From positions 78,764,412 through 78,828,411 of the forward strand of contig CM043963.1 in NCBI GenBank assembly GCA_014529385.2: a stretch of 64,000 bases of DNA, in the 5' to 3' direction. Positions 47,956 through 57,620 of this stretch are shown here, one piece after another (position 1 is the stretch's first letter; each line of letters starts with the position of its first letter). The notes beneath the pieces were generated by a model. It was not told where the DNA came from. It saw only the letters and a list, made by a program, of their open reading frames with translations, and made no database searches. Made by a program: the position numbers and the translations under genes. The DNA comes from Adiantum capillus-veneris (Eukaryota > Streptophyta > Polypodiopsida > Polypodiales > Pteridaceae).

Positions 47956-48647
47956 CCTACATCAATTCAGAAATTTTCATGCCGAGTTTTGGTCATAGCT
48001 TTAGTCAGACTCCATCACAATTTAGCCCAGCAATAAAAGAAGCATAAAATACAAACAGTTGGCACGAAATGAGGTAGTTGATAGAGCATGTGCACCATAG
48101 AAGATAGAAAGAGTTTATTTGGCAACTCAATTTAAAACTTTGCTATGTGAAGCCTACATGTCTTCTATATGACCAATAAATATACCTAGCTGAATCAAGG
48201 ACATGCCTGGATTCATCTTTTAAAGGGAAGTGAGGAAAGTGAATCGCAAGTCATAGACTAATGATAGTCATTCACAAGCTATATTAATCATAAGCTCCAT
48301 CATGCATTGTACTCAATAAACACTACAACACTCTAGGTTCCAATATATTCTCTCACACAACCATAGCAGATGCATGCATGTGTGCATGCTTGCACTCACA
48401 CACAAGCGTACATAATACAAGGGTCTGCATGTTAAGTTTTTGTGATAGCTCCACCATAGCTCTAGAGATGCAAGGAAAACTTAGCCACGATGAATCCTAC
48501 CACTAAAAACAGAAGCGTAGTACAATGAGGTGTTATGCCCACCCTCAGTATGCCCACCACAAGAAAGGAGTACTGATAGAAAAACATAAACAAAGAAAAT
48601 AAGCAGCTAAATAACAAAACGAGAGAAAGAGTTGTAGAGAACTTTAC

Positions 48648-49080
48648 ATGCTTCTCATAGCCTTCATCAATTTGCTTTTGGATACGGGCAAAGTGTTGCT
48701 TGGTGGTGGAATGGTAGACTTTCATGCGCTCCTCCACAATGTTGTTTATGAATTCATCCAAAGGCATTGTTCTAAACTCAGGATTCAACTTATCCCATTT
48801 GTCCTCCGCTCCCAAGCGAAGGAGTTTCTCAGCCTTCTTCACATTCAATGACCATTTTCGTTCTTTGTTCACAAAAACGTGCCTCCATGCTCTTTTGCCA
48901 TTGATGCTTGTCATTGTGTCTTTCGGGCGCTTGCCTCTTGAACCCATTGGTGCATTCAAAGCACGGCTTGCTTTTTGTAATGGGATCTGCATATCTAAGC
49001 CATGCTCTCTTTTGAGGTGCCTCACCATCCTCCGCCTGACTGTTGGGTTTCCAAGCCCATGGGAATTACCCCTTTAAAGC
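48648..49080 (-). pseudogene. Minus-strand gene: first exon with zinc-finger-like end
   Basis: The frame reads GLGNPTVRRRMVRHLKREHGL, whose H-x4-H resembles the second half of a C2H2 or BED-type finger, although no Cys pair is visible upstream. It continues MGSRGKRPKDTMTSING, RHVFVNKERKWSLNVKKAEK, FRTMPLDEFINNIVEERMK and QKQIDEGYEKH, ending at donor CAT/GTAAAG (48648). This exon is open along its whole length. The start is unclear; 49028 (MVRHLK) is the first Met in frame. A DNA-binding role is inferred only from basic charge and the H-x4-H motif. Confidence 0.5.
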
Positions 49081-49732
49081 ATGCAGTTCAATTCCTAGTT
49101 TGCATGGGTAGTTTGCATGCCTAATTCTATATGTAAAGTCTTTCTTCATAATAATAAAAAATGTAGCGTTATTTTTGTTCACGAGCTCTATTGCCTTTCT
49201 CTCTCGCTCTCTTGTTTCTCTGCAGCCTCCTCGCCTTGGCCTGTCCAAGGCTCCACCCGCCATAGCTCCATAGCCTAATAGATGGCATCAGAGCCTCAAA
49301 GGCCATGCTCATAGCATCGTGTGGGACAGGCCGCTTGTGAAGGGGAAAGGGCACATTTTGACCCTGCACAAAATCTGACGAGGGTTGTCTCATTCATTTT
49401 GCCCTAGCTTGAGATGGAAGTTTCGACCCTGTAGGAACCTCCAACTCTGCCTATACAAGCTACACAGAAGCACACACCATTGTCATCTGTCGTCTGCGCT
49501 ATTTTTTTGTTATAGAGAGTTACAAAACTCATTTTTTCTTTTATTTTCACACTAGTGATTTAGTCGTCCACTTATTTAATCCCCTTAAGAGCTCATTCAC
49601 ACACTTGATGTTTGAAAGTAGCCATATTGGTCAATTTTATTGGATCTTGAAGGAGTCATTTCCAGAACAACAACAAGATTTTGTTTTTGGGTTTAAAAAC
49701 CACCATTTGCTCGTTATCAAAACTCAAAACTG
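49081..49732. other. Stretch without genes before copia-3
   Basis: No domain seen on either strand. Pyrimidine-rich stretches occur at 49195-49220. Near 49283 GATGGCATCAGAGCC resembles a retrotransposon primer site, but no LTR end precedes it. Confidence 0.4.
49728..49732. repeat. Copia-3 left target-site duplication AAAAC
   Basis: AAAAC here and at 55838-55842. Confidence 0.88.
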
Positions 49733-50505
49733 TTAGGAAATAAGACGTAGCTAAATAGATAATTGAGTAGATTACTTAATGGAGAGAGACAGATTTATAT
49801 ACACGAGATTATAGAGTAGAGAGAGAGAGAGAGAGAGAGTACACACGATATATGTGGTTCACCCAATGTGGGCTACGTCCACGGGAAAGCAGCCACTCAA
49901 TGGCTTTAGTACTTCAAAACAAGAAGTAGTTTACAAAGGGATTATACCCTTAATGTAGCTCCCGCCTTGCTTCACTCTCACCACCTCACACTCACCTTGT
50001 TGCATCAACTTCACACTATGAAATGTGTGTAGAAATGGCCTCCTTTTATAGGCCAAAAGGGCTGCCCTCTCTTATGAGAGACATCCATGTGTAGCCGCCC
50101 TTGTGCGAATAAGTCCAAATCAGACCCTCCAATCCGCCCATGTGTGGCCGCCCTTGAGAAGACAAGTCCGCTTTTGAATTCGGCCACCGGCCACCGGCCA
50201 TTGACTTCCGACCACCGGCCATCGGCCATTGACTACCGGCCACCGGCCAACCGACCGGTTGTTTTCCGATCACTTTCCGGCCGTCGTCCGGCCATAATAT
50301 TCCGGCTTCCGGCGAAAAAAAAAGTCTCGGGGGCCTCCGCCCGCGAGGCCTTTAAAGTTGCCCCTGATTCTTGTCCGTGAAAATTTTGGTTTCCGGTGAG
50401 TGATTTTCCTTCACGCACGATGGCTTCTCCTCATAATGGGGGCCTTACAAATGTGCGCTTTTACCACAGAAAATTACAAGGGTAAATCAGGCTCGATACT
50501 TAACA
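49733..50505 (-). repeat. Copia-3 3' LTR (773 bp)
   Basis: TGTTAGG to CTTAACA on the + strand. It contains a short GA tract (about 49818-49838), a CTTTTATAGGCC TATA-like site at about 50043 (- strand) and a CCACCGGCCA-type minisatellite (50180-50255). Confidence 0.93.
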
Positions 50506-50516
50506 ATCTCCCACTT
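50506..50516 (-). other. Copia-3 polypurine tract
   Basis: On the - strand CCAAGTGGGAGAT lies next to the 3' LTR, the same tract as in copia-2. Confidence 0.85.
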
Positions 50517-50565
50517 GGAGACTGATCTCCAAACCAAACCTGTGACTGCTTTCCATTCTGGCTTC

Positions 50566-51835
50566 TTATCCTTGAATGTCGATTGAAGATGAGCAAAAGC
50601 TCAACTTCTCCTTGTTGACCACCTTTGTAAACATGTCTGCAGGATTTTCACTTGTATGCACCTCTCTTAGCTTTAGTTGTCCCTCTTCCAAAAGAGTGCG
50701 TATGAAGTGATATCTCACCTCAATGTGCTTTGTCCTTGAATGAAAGGCTGAGTTCTTCGCAAGATGGATAGCCCTTTGGCTATCACTGTACAAGACACAA
50801 TTGTCTTGTTTGAATCCAAGCTCTTCTAAGAATCTGTGAAGCCACAGAATTTCTTTGCTTGCCTCCGTCATTGCTACATACTCTGCTTCTGTGGTAGAAA
50901 GTGAAACCACTTTCTGCAGCTTTGAAGCCCAGCTTACTGCTGTGCCTCCAACCGTGAACACATAGCCAGTAGTGCTCCTTCGAGTATCTTTGTCACCTGC
51001 CATATCTGCATCAGCATACCCTTCTAGAAAAATATCAGTTCCTCCAAAATACAAAGCATTTGTTGTTGTCCCTTTTAGATACCTCAGTATCCACTTCACA
51101 GCTTGCCAATGCTCTTTACCTGGGTTGTCCATGAACCCACTCACAACTCCCACTGCATGTGCAATGTCTGGCCTTGTCCAGACCATAACATACATTAGAG
51201 AACCTACCGCTGCAGCATATGGAACTTTAGACATATAGGCTATCTCCTCTTGTGTCTTTGGACACATATCCTTCGTTAGTTTAAAATGACCAGCCAAAGG
51301 TGTAGAAACTGGTTTTGCATTTTGCATTGCAAACCTTTCTAGTACGTTCTTGATGTAATCTTCTTGAGATAGCTTTATTGTCTTCTTCGTCCTGTCCCTT
51401 GATATTTTCATACCAAGTATCCTCTTTGCAGCACCTAAATCTTTCATTGAAAAAAATTTGGACAGCTTCTCTTTTAGGTCTTTGATGTACTGCATGTTAG
51501 CACTTGCAATCAACATGTCATCAACATACAACATTAGGATGATGAATTTCCCATCTCCCAAATTCTCCGTGTAGACGCAGTGATCCGAGTTGCATCTTGT
51601 GAATCCATGATCCAACATCCATCGATCAAACTTCAAGTACCATTGTCTTGATGCTTGCTTTAAACCATACAAGCTCTTCTTTAATCTGCAAACCATTTTC
51701 TCCTTACCTTTTACTTCATACCCCTTTGGTTGAAGCATGTAGATTTCCTCCTCTAAGTCACCGTGAGGGAATGCCGTATTTACATCCATTTGCTCGAGAT
51801 TTAGATCATGAGCAGCCACAAGGCTTAAGACAAGC
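50566..51835 (-). CDS. Copia-3 reverse transcriptase C-terminal half and RNase H
   Basis: One 417-codon frame from 51819 to 50566. [38 protein letters not shown], catalytic LYVDDMLIAS (about 51525), RPDIAHAVGVVSGFM. RNase H: DADMAGDKDTRRSTTGYV, STTEAEYVAMTEASKE, YSDSQRAIHLAKNSAFH, KHIEVRYHFIRTLLEEG, ending NPADMFTKVVNKEKL. All catalytic-type residues I can check are present. It is cut upstream by the solo LTR at 51836, beyond which the frame resumes at 52414. Confidence 0.92.
51831..51835. repeat. Solo LTR-2 left target-site duplication CAAGC
   Basis: CAAGC here and at 52409-52413. Removing the LTR and one copy restores the copia RT sequence. Confidence 0.9.
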
Positions 51836-52408
51836 TGTTAACCCTCACGGCTCACGGACACCCCATCACCTACGATGGACGCGTATTATGTATTTGGTAG
51901 AGTCAGGTACCGGGCTTGTCGGTCCAATAGGGAAAGGTAGAGTGATCGCCGATGAGAGGCGCACTTTAACTTGGACATTCAAGGGATGAGTTGGTTAAGC
52001 ATGGGCGCCCAAGTGTGAATGGGGTGAGCTCCTATAAAAGCCAACTAAACCTAATTTTTACTCATTCTCTCATTTGTGCAATTGAAGAGTGCTCTTGCTC
52101 CATCTCCATCTTCTTCTTCTTCACCTCCTTGTGTGTGTGTGTGAGAGAGAGAGAGAGGAAGAGTGTGTGTGCGATCGAGCATTACGAAGGCACGACGGCG
52201 GCGAAGCGGTTGAGCGCGGCACGACTGCAGCTTCTTCTTCATCGCGGCGAGGAATCCACCACGAAGGCAAGCGTAGAGCGGTGAGTGACACACCCTTTGT
52301 TTTCTTGAGCTTGCTAGTTTAGGCTTGTTGTGTGCTTGGAGCCGTTTGTGGCTCGCATACGGTGTATTGGCAAGTCCCTTACTTCGACAGTGCGGCAAGG
52401 AGCGCACA
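51836..52408 (+). mobile_element. Solo LTR-2 (573 bp) nested in copia-3
   Basis: Starts TGTTAACCC and ends GCGCACA, with perfect CAAGC duplications and exact restoration of the host frame. It contains a TATA-like CCTATAAAAGCC at about 52032, a downstream pyrimidine tract, a TG/GA microsatellite (52131-52168) and a splice-donor-like GCG/GTGAGT at about 52280. GC-rich (CGGCGGCGAAG) compared with its surroundings. The family is unrelated to copia-3 LTRs by eye. Confidence 0.9.
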
Positions 52409-52413
52409 CAAGC
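52409..52413. repeat. Solo LTR-2 right target-site duplication CAAGC
   Basis: Identical to 51831-51835. Confidence 0.9.
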
Positions 52414-53458
52414 CTAATTGAGTTCATTTTTACAACAGGAGAAAATATTTCATTGAAGTCAATACCTTTCTTTTGAGAAAACCTTTTACCACAAGCCTAG
52501 ACTTGTACCTTTTCTTCCCACCTTCTTCTTCCTTTAGCTTGTACACCCATTTGTTTTGAAGTGCCCGCTTACCTTTAGGCAACTCAACTAACTCCCATGT
52601 TTGGTTGCGATGTAGTGAGTCCATCTCCACTTGCATGCTCTTCGTCCATTCTTCTTTGGATTCATGTTGCATAGCTTCTTCATATGATTCCGGCTCTCCA
52701 GAATCTGAGATCAAGAGATGGTTGAAGGAAGGAACAAACCTTTCTGGAGGTCTACTTGCTCTTGTAGATCTTCGGGGAATAGGTTGAGGCTCCTCATTTG
52801 GTTGACGTTGTTGCACATTGTCACCGCTTGCAGTCCTTGAGTCTTCACCGTCCTCAAACTCCATATACTCATCACCTGTTTCTTTTGTTTGTTTTCTTTC
52901 CAAGTAATCTTTGTACATATTTTGTTCGTTAAAAATTACATCCCTACTCCTTAAGATTTTACCATCTTCAGGATTCCATAGGCGATACCCAAAGTCTCCT
53001 TCTCCATAGCCAATGAAGAAACACTTTTTGGACTTTGCATCTAACTTTGATCTTAGGCTTCTATCTATGTGCATGAAAGCCTCACACCCAAACACTTTGA
53101 GAAATGCATAATTCACCGGTTTACCTGTCCATGCCTCTTCTGGAACTCCCCCATCCAATGCCATTGAGGGTGACCGATTGATTAAGTACACAGACGTACT
53201 TACAGCTTCCACCCAAAGCTCAAGCGGTAGGCCTTCATGTAGCCGCATGCTTCGTGCTCGTTCCATGATTTTTCGAAATCCCATTTTGTTGAGGTGTCCT
53301 TGGGGTTGTCCTTTGCCTCCGAATGCCATTGCTAGCACAAAAGCTTTCAAAAGCTTGGCTGCAATATTCGCCTCCATTGTCGGATCTAAGGCATTTAACC
53401 TTGGTACCTGTTTCATTCTCCACAAAGGCTTTCCACCTTTGAAATATGGAAAATACAT
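52414..53458 (-). pseudogene. Copia-3 integrase C-terminal part and start of RT
   Basis: The frame 53458-52430 holds ARSMRLHEGLPLELWVEAVS, NRSPSMALDGGVPEEAW, FGCEAFMHIDRSLRSKLD and FFIGYGEGDFGYRLW (end of the integrase region), a Glu/Asp-rich linker, and the RT start with ELPKGKRALQNKWVYKLKEE. A frameshift near 52475 separates KSRLVVKGF from FNEIFSPVVKMNSIRL, which ends at the solo LTR. Confidence 0.9.
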
Positions 53459-53609
53459 CGGATTTATTCTTCATGACATAAACCCATGTTTTTCTAGTCG
53501 CATCGTCTATGAATGTTACATAGTACAATGAGCCACCAAGTGATGGTGTACTTGCAGGACCCCAAACATCAGAATGAACCAACTCAAGTTTTTGTATTTT
53601 TTCTTTCAT
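53235..53609 (-). pseudogene. Copia-3 integrase core
   Basis: Shows ELVHSDVWGPASTPSLGG (first Asp), FIDDATRKTWVYVMKNK, LRSDNGGEYCSQAFESF (second Asp) and TPRTPQQNGISK, after which a deletion of about 14 bp shifts the frame. The codon for the catalytic Glu (expected E-R after I-S) is AAA, Lys, as in copia-2. So integrase is both frame-shifted and catalytically altered. Confidence 0.88.
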
Positions 53610-55020
53610 TTCCTGATTTTTGAAATTTTACCCTCTTTTGTTTACCATAAACACAATCTTCACAGAACTCTAAGTCCGCTTCTTTCAAACCTGGTAGAAG
53701 CTTCTTTGTTTGAAGGATTTGCAGTCCTTTGGCACTCATATGCCCAAGTCGGTAGTGCCACACCGCACCGTCAACTTCTGTAGTTGTTGCACAAGCTGAA
53801 GGTTGCGTGCTAACAGTACACAAGTAAAGTGTACCGACTTTTTCACCCTTGGCAACCACCAAAGATCCCTTTGAGATCTTCCACCGTTTGTTTCCAAATG
53901 CAATGTTGTGACCTTCATCGTCCAATTGTCCTGTAGAGATCAAATTTTTGCGAAGAGAAGGAACATGCCTAACATCTTTAAGCTTCCATTCATTTCCGTT
54001 AGCAGTTTTGACAGAAACTGTACCTTTGCCGACAATCTCACAAGCTTCATCATCTCCCAAGTATACATACCCAAAATTACCTTTGGTGTAGTCTTGGAAA
54101 TGTTGCTTGTGTGGTGTCGCATGGAATGAAGCCCCGGAATCTACTATCCAGGAATTAGACACATTGTCTAATGAGAGAATTAGAGCATCTTGCTCTACTT
54201 TACCTGCCACATTGGCCTCCGATGTTGGCTTGTTGTCTTGAGACTCTGTCTCCTTCTTCTTCTTGGACCAGCAATCCTTCTTGACGTGGCCCTTCGTGCC
54301 GCAGTTCCAACATTCAAGAACTGACTTTGTGTGTGACTTGCTCCGCCTTGAGCGATCACAACCCTTTTGGTTTTTGAACCTCTCCTTAATCCTTCCTCTT
54401 GTTTCCACTGATAGTGCAGCACTTGATGATTTTCCTGTGCTTCTCCTTCGCATTTCCTCGCTTAGGAGAACACCCACAACATCATCAAACTTAAGAGTAT
54501 TTGTGCCAGAGATAGAATTACTTACAGCCATCACAAGGCTGTCCCAACTATCCGGTAGAGATGATAGTATAAGGAGAGCTTGCACTTCATCATCGAAATT
54601 TATTTTCACTGATCGAAGTTGACTTATGTTTGTGTTAAAGTCATTTAGGTGTTCTGCAACTGAACCATTCTCTGCCATCTTTAGATTGAACAAGCGCTTC
54701 ATAAGAAATACCTTATTGGATGCCGATGGTTTCTTGTAGAAGTCGTCAAGTGACTTCATCAAGTCCTCCGTGGTCTTCATCTCCGAAACATTGAAGGCCA
54801 CCGTTGACGCCAAGCTTAACTGGATTGTTCCCAGTGCCTTTCGATCAAGGACAATCCATGCTTCATCTGCCATTGTTGCGGACTTCTTCGCAAGACCGCC
54901 TAGTGACAAATAGAGGTCCTTCTGGTAGAGATAGTCTTCAATCTGCATCTTCCAATGTTCGTAGTTTTTGCCGTTGAACTTCTCAATCTTGAGCTTCCCT
55001 TCCTCCGCCATAACTCCCAC
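53584..55020 (-). CDS. Copia-3 gag, protease and GAG-pre-integrase
   Basis: A 478-codon frame starting MGVMAEEGKLKIEKFNG. Copia gag spans residues 1-220, the intact nucleocapsid knuckle CWNCGTKGHVKKDC lies at about 238, protease core SWIVDSGASFHAT at about 293, and GAG-pre-integrase VWHYRLGHMSAKGLQ at about 422, then CX2C with CEDCVYGKQKRVKFQ. It ends by frameshift at about 53590, where integrase continues in another frame. Gag forms the virus-like particle and protease cleaves the polyprotein. Confidence 0.93.
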   Translation of the reverse strand: MGVMAEEGKLKIEKFNGKNYEHWKMQIEDYLYQKDLYLSLGGLAKKSATMADEAWIVLDRKALGTIQLSLASTVAFNVSEMKTTEDLMKSLDDFYKKPSASNKVFLMKRLFNLKMAENGSVAEHLNDFNTNISQLRSVKINFDDEVQALLILSSLPDSWDSLVMAVSNSISGTNTLKFDDVVGVLLSEEMRRRSTGKSSSAALSVETRGRIKERFKNQKGCDRSRRSKSHTKSVLECWNCGTKGHVKKDCWSKKKKETESQDNKPTSEANVAGKVEQDALILSLDNVSNSWIVDSGASFHATPHKQHFQDYTKGNFGYVYLGDDEACEIVGKGTVSVKTANGNEWKLKDVRHVPSLRKNLISTGQLDDEGHNIAFGNKRWKISKGSLVVAKGEKVGTLYLCTVSTQPSACATTTEVDGAVWHYRLGHMSAKGLQILQTKKLLPGLKEADLEFCEDCVYGKQKRVKFQKSGNERKNTKT

Positions 55021-55070
55021 TCAATTCAAGGAATCCTTTCCTTGAGATAATTTAGCTACGAGAAAACCTT

Positions 55071-55082
55071 GCTCTGATACCA
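55071..55082 (-). other. Copia-3 primer-binding site
   Basis: On the - strand TGGTATCAGAGC, the standard initiator tRNA-Met complement, 2 bp from the 5' LTR. Confidence 0.92.
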
Positions 55083-55084
55083 GT

Positions 55085-55837
55085 TGTTAGGAAATAAGAT
55101 GTAGCTAAATAGATAATTGAGTAGATTACTTAATGAAGAGAGACAGATTTATATACACGAGATTATAGAGTAGAGAGAGAGAGAGAGAGTACACATGATA
55201 TACGTGGTTCACCCAATGTGGGCTACGTCCACGGGAAAGCAGCCACTCAATGGCTTTAGTACTTCAAAACAAGAAGTAGTTTACAAAGGGATTATACCCT
55301 TAATGGAGCTCCCGCCTTGCTTCACTCTCACCACCTCACACTCACCTTGTTGCATCAACTTCACACTATGAAATGTGTGTAGAAATGGCCTCCATTTATA
55401 GGCCAAAAGGGCTGCCCTCTCTTATGAGAGACAGCCATGTGTAGCCGCCCTTGTGCGAATAAGTCCAAATCGGACCCTCCAATCCGCCCATGTGTGGCCA
55501 CCCTTGAGAAGACAAGTCCGCTTTTGAATTCGGCCACCAGCCACCGGCCATTGACTTCCGACCACCGGCCAACCGACCGGTTGTTTTCCGACCACTTTTC
55601 GGCAGTCGTCCGGCCATAATATTCCGGCGAAAAAGAATATTCCGGCGAAAAAAAAGTCTCGGGGGCCTCCGCCCGTGAGGCCTTTACAGTTGCCCCTGAT
55701 TCTTGTCCGTGAAAATTTTGGTTTCCGGTGAGTGATTTTCCTTCACGCACGATGGCTTCTCCTCATAATGGGGGCCTTACAAATGTGCGCTTTTACCACA
55801 AAAAATTACAAGGGTAAATCAGGCTCCATACTTAACA
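55085..55837 (-). repeat. Copia-3 5' LTR (753 bp)
   Basis: Same ends as the 3' LTR. Differs by a shorter GA tract, a missing ACCGGCCATCGG-type unit, an extra ATATTCCGGCGAAAA copy near 55620 and scattered substitutions. Confidence 0.93.
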
Positions 55838-56340
55838 AAAACGCTGTCTGTTTTGGTGGTGATAGCAGCAGCTCAAGGACGACGACAACATTCAATGCAC
55901 ACTCAAAAATGAGTACAAATGATTCCAAAAGCATACCCACTTTTCTAAGGCCTACAAGCTTGACCACCTTTGACCTAGCTCCCTCGCCCTATGCAGGAGA
56001 CGCATTGCAATGCAAACTACAATCAAGGCACTCCCCCACCCGCAACCACTGCCGCCCTCCTATGCCCGTTTTCCCCCTCCTCAAAGCTCTCCCTTATCCT
56101 ATGCATCCAAACCATTCCCTGCAATCCTCATGGAGCGTATGACTTTGCGAGCATGGAGATTATCACCCCTCTACGTAAGCCGGGATTTTCCAATGTGACC
56201 CAACTTCCCCACTGACCCGCCCCACGTAGGCCCGGCCGGCGTTCATGTTTACTTTTTATGTCTATGTTTATTTTTATTTGCTTGCGTGGATGGTCTAGAT
56301 TGCGTTGGAATCTGTTCTCGACTTCTTTTCCATTGATCCC
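55838..56340. other. No recognisable gene
   Basis: Continues the host sequence after copia-3 (AAAAC duplication at 55838-55842). Proline/serine-rich frames at 55990-56215 are low complexity and overlap in several frames, so I do not call them. Confidence 0.4.
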
Positions 56341-56626
56341 ACCACCTAGGCTTCCTTTAATATACAGTGTCATATAGTGCTAGAGTTTAATACCCATGAA
56401 TGCAACTAATATTAATCCACCCTAGAACACTAGGTCTTATCATGTGGTATCAGAACATGTGATAGGCCTCAAAAAACTATCCCACCAACTAGGCTTCTTT
56501 TAATACACCGTGCCATATAGTGCTAGATTTTAATACCCATGAATGCAACTAATATTAATCCACCCTAGCACACTAGGTCTTATCAACACGTGGTATCAAA
56601 GCGTGTGATAGACCTCAAAAAACTAG
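56341..56626. repeat. Tandem duplication (143-bp period) with PBS-like motif
   Basis: Two copies starting AGGCTTC (56348 and 56491) share CATATAGTGCTAGA, CCATGAATGCAACTAATATT and CACTAGGTCTTATCA. After the shared TTATCA each has a primer-site-like TGGTATCAGAACATG or TGGTATCAAAGCGTG. The segment looks like the end of an LTR plus primer-binding site, duplicated. Confidence 0.75.
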
Positions 56627-56839
56627 GCAAGCATTTTTCTTTGCTAGACCGAGTGGCGTGCTCCTCCCTCTCCACTAGGTTGGAATCGTACTGTCTCATG
56701 CATTTGCATTTTAGTTCAATAAAACTCCCATAAAACGAATTTGGTAATTAGGCATGTACACTTCTTCCATGATTTGTGGCACTACCCTAAGCTAGATTCA
56801 TAAGAGGACGTTATTTTAGCATTTTTTTTAAGTTCTTCA

Positions 56840-57365
56840 AGTTTTCATGAGAGCTCTGGAGATTGTGCAAACATTTGCTGTGGCCTCCGAATCCAAGTGC
56901 AATATAGAGAAGTTGAGACTAATATCCCTGTCGGAGAATGACTCTTTTGACCCTGCAGTCTAGACAGGAGAGATTATCTAAAAAGAGAGTGTATTCAAAC
57001 ACCTGGGAGCCCCCGTTGGGGTGGACGTAACCCACAGGCAAAGATTTTAATGGGTCCTTGAAAAAATAAGTTCGAAAATGAGAAGATGGGAGTTTGTTCT
57101 CCTCCCCTTACAAAGCCGGATTAGAGTGATTAACGCTTTTATGATCCTGTATATTTCTTTCCTCAGCCCTGTGCTCAAGATGGCTAAGTGTAATTGGAAA
57201 GAATCCTTAAAACCAGTGAAAAGTTTTCTTTGGAAGAACAACAGGAAAACCTCCCGGCCATGGCAGTGGGCTAGATGGGAGGTAGTTGCTCACCCATTAG
57301 ACCAAGGACGCCCCCGAGCAACGATCGGACCCAATTCCTCTTTCTTGTATCTTTACACCCGTTGA
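56840..57365 (+). pseudogene. LINE-2 ORF2 fragment (end of RT and connection region)
   Basis: Reads ALEIVQTFAVASESKCNIEK, FKHLGAPVGVDVTHRQRF, stop, then KMRRWEFVLLPLQSRIRVIN, SPVLKMAKCNWKESLK, FLWKNNRKTSRPWQWARWEV and HPLDQGRP. This is the plant LINE pattern after the RT palm (K-H-L-G-x-P-V-G, L-x-x-R-I-x-V-I-N, F-L-W, W-x-x-V-x-x-P-x-x-x-G-G). No RT catalytic box or endonuclease is present. It is 5'-truncated, as most LINE copies are, and has two stops before 57078. Confidence 0.7.
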
Positions 57366-57444
57366 TAGAGCACCCCACATCACTTTCCACAAAAATATAT
57401 TCATTTACTGACGCCACCTTGGTCAGTAGGTGGGGTACCGGCAC

Positions 57445-57446
<2 letters not shown>

Positions 57447-57520
<74 letters not shown>
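57447..57520. repeat. (GA)n microsatellite, 74 bp
   Basis: Uninterrupted AG run. Confidence 0.98.
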
Positions 57521-57524
<4 letters not shown>

Positions 57525-57597
57525 CTTGTACGTGTATCGTGATTGAGGGATGCCGTAGGCATGTGCATGGACTGAGGTTACTGAGTGTCTGTGCATT

Positions 57598-57620
57598 TTG
57601 TGTGTGTGTGTGTGTGTGTG
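57598..57620. repeat. (GT)n microsatellite, 23 bp
   Basis: Short GT run at the edge of the 3-kb tandem unit 1. Confidence 0.95.

Larger units (their letters stand above)
45183..48647 (-). other. Predicted large intron of the minus-strand gene, holding a solo LTR
   Basis: Between donor CAT/GTAAAG at 48647 and acceptor TTTACGCAG at 45183. The sequence outside the solo LTR (45183-45755 and 47737-48647) has no coding signal. It contains a CA microsatellite and several diverged copies of a dispersed block (for example AGCTCCATCATGCAT- and TAGAGATGCAAGG-type words near 47780, 48300, 45465 and 48465). Confidence 0.5.
49733..55837 (-). mobile_element. Copia-3: full-length Tork/TNT1-type copia element, nested solo LTR
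   Basis: 6105 bp with LTRs at 49733-50505 (3') and 55085-55837 (5'), a tRNA-Met primer site, a polypurine tract and perfect AAAAC duplications. Same family as copia-2 but better preserved: gag through GAG-pre-integrase is one frame, and the RT C-terminal half to the end is one frame with YVDD intact. It is disabled by frameshifts in integrase, by one near 52470 in RT, and by a 573-bp solo LTR at 51836. Confidence 0.95.

Noticed and set aside
49270-49300. Primer-binding-site-like GATGGCATCAGAGCC suggesting another LTR element
   Set aside because: No LTR end precedes it and no gag or pol follows before copia-3. A chance match is as likely.
55990-56215. Proline/serine-rich frames
   Set aside because: Overlapping frames of low complexity with no domain or conserved start.
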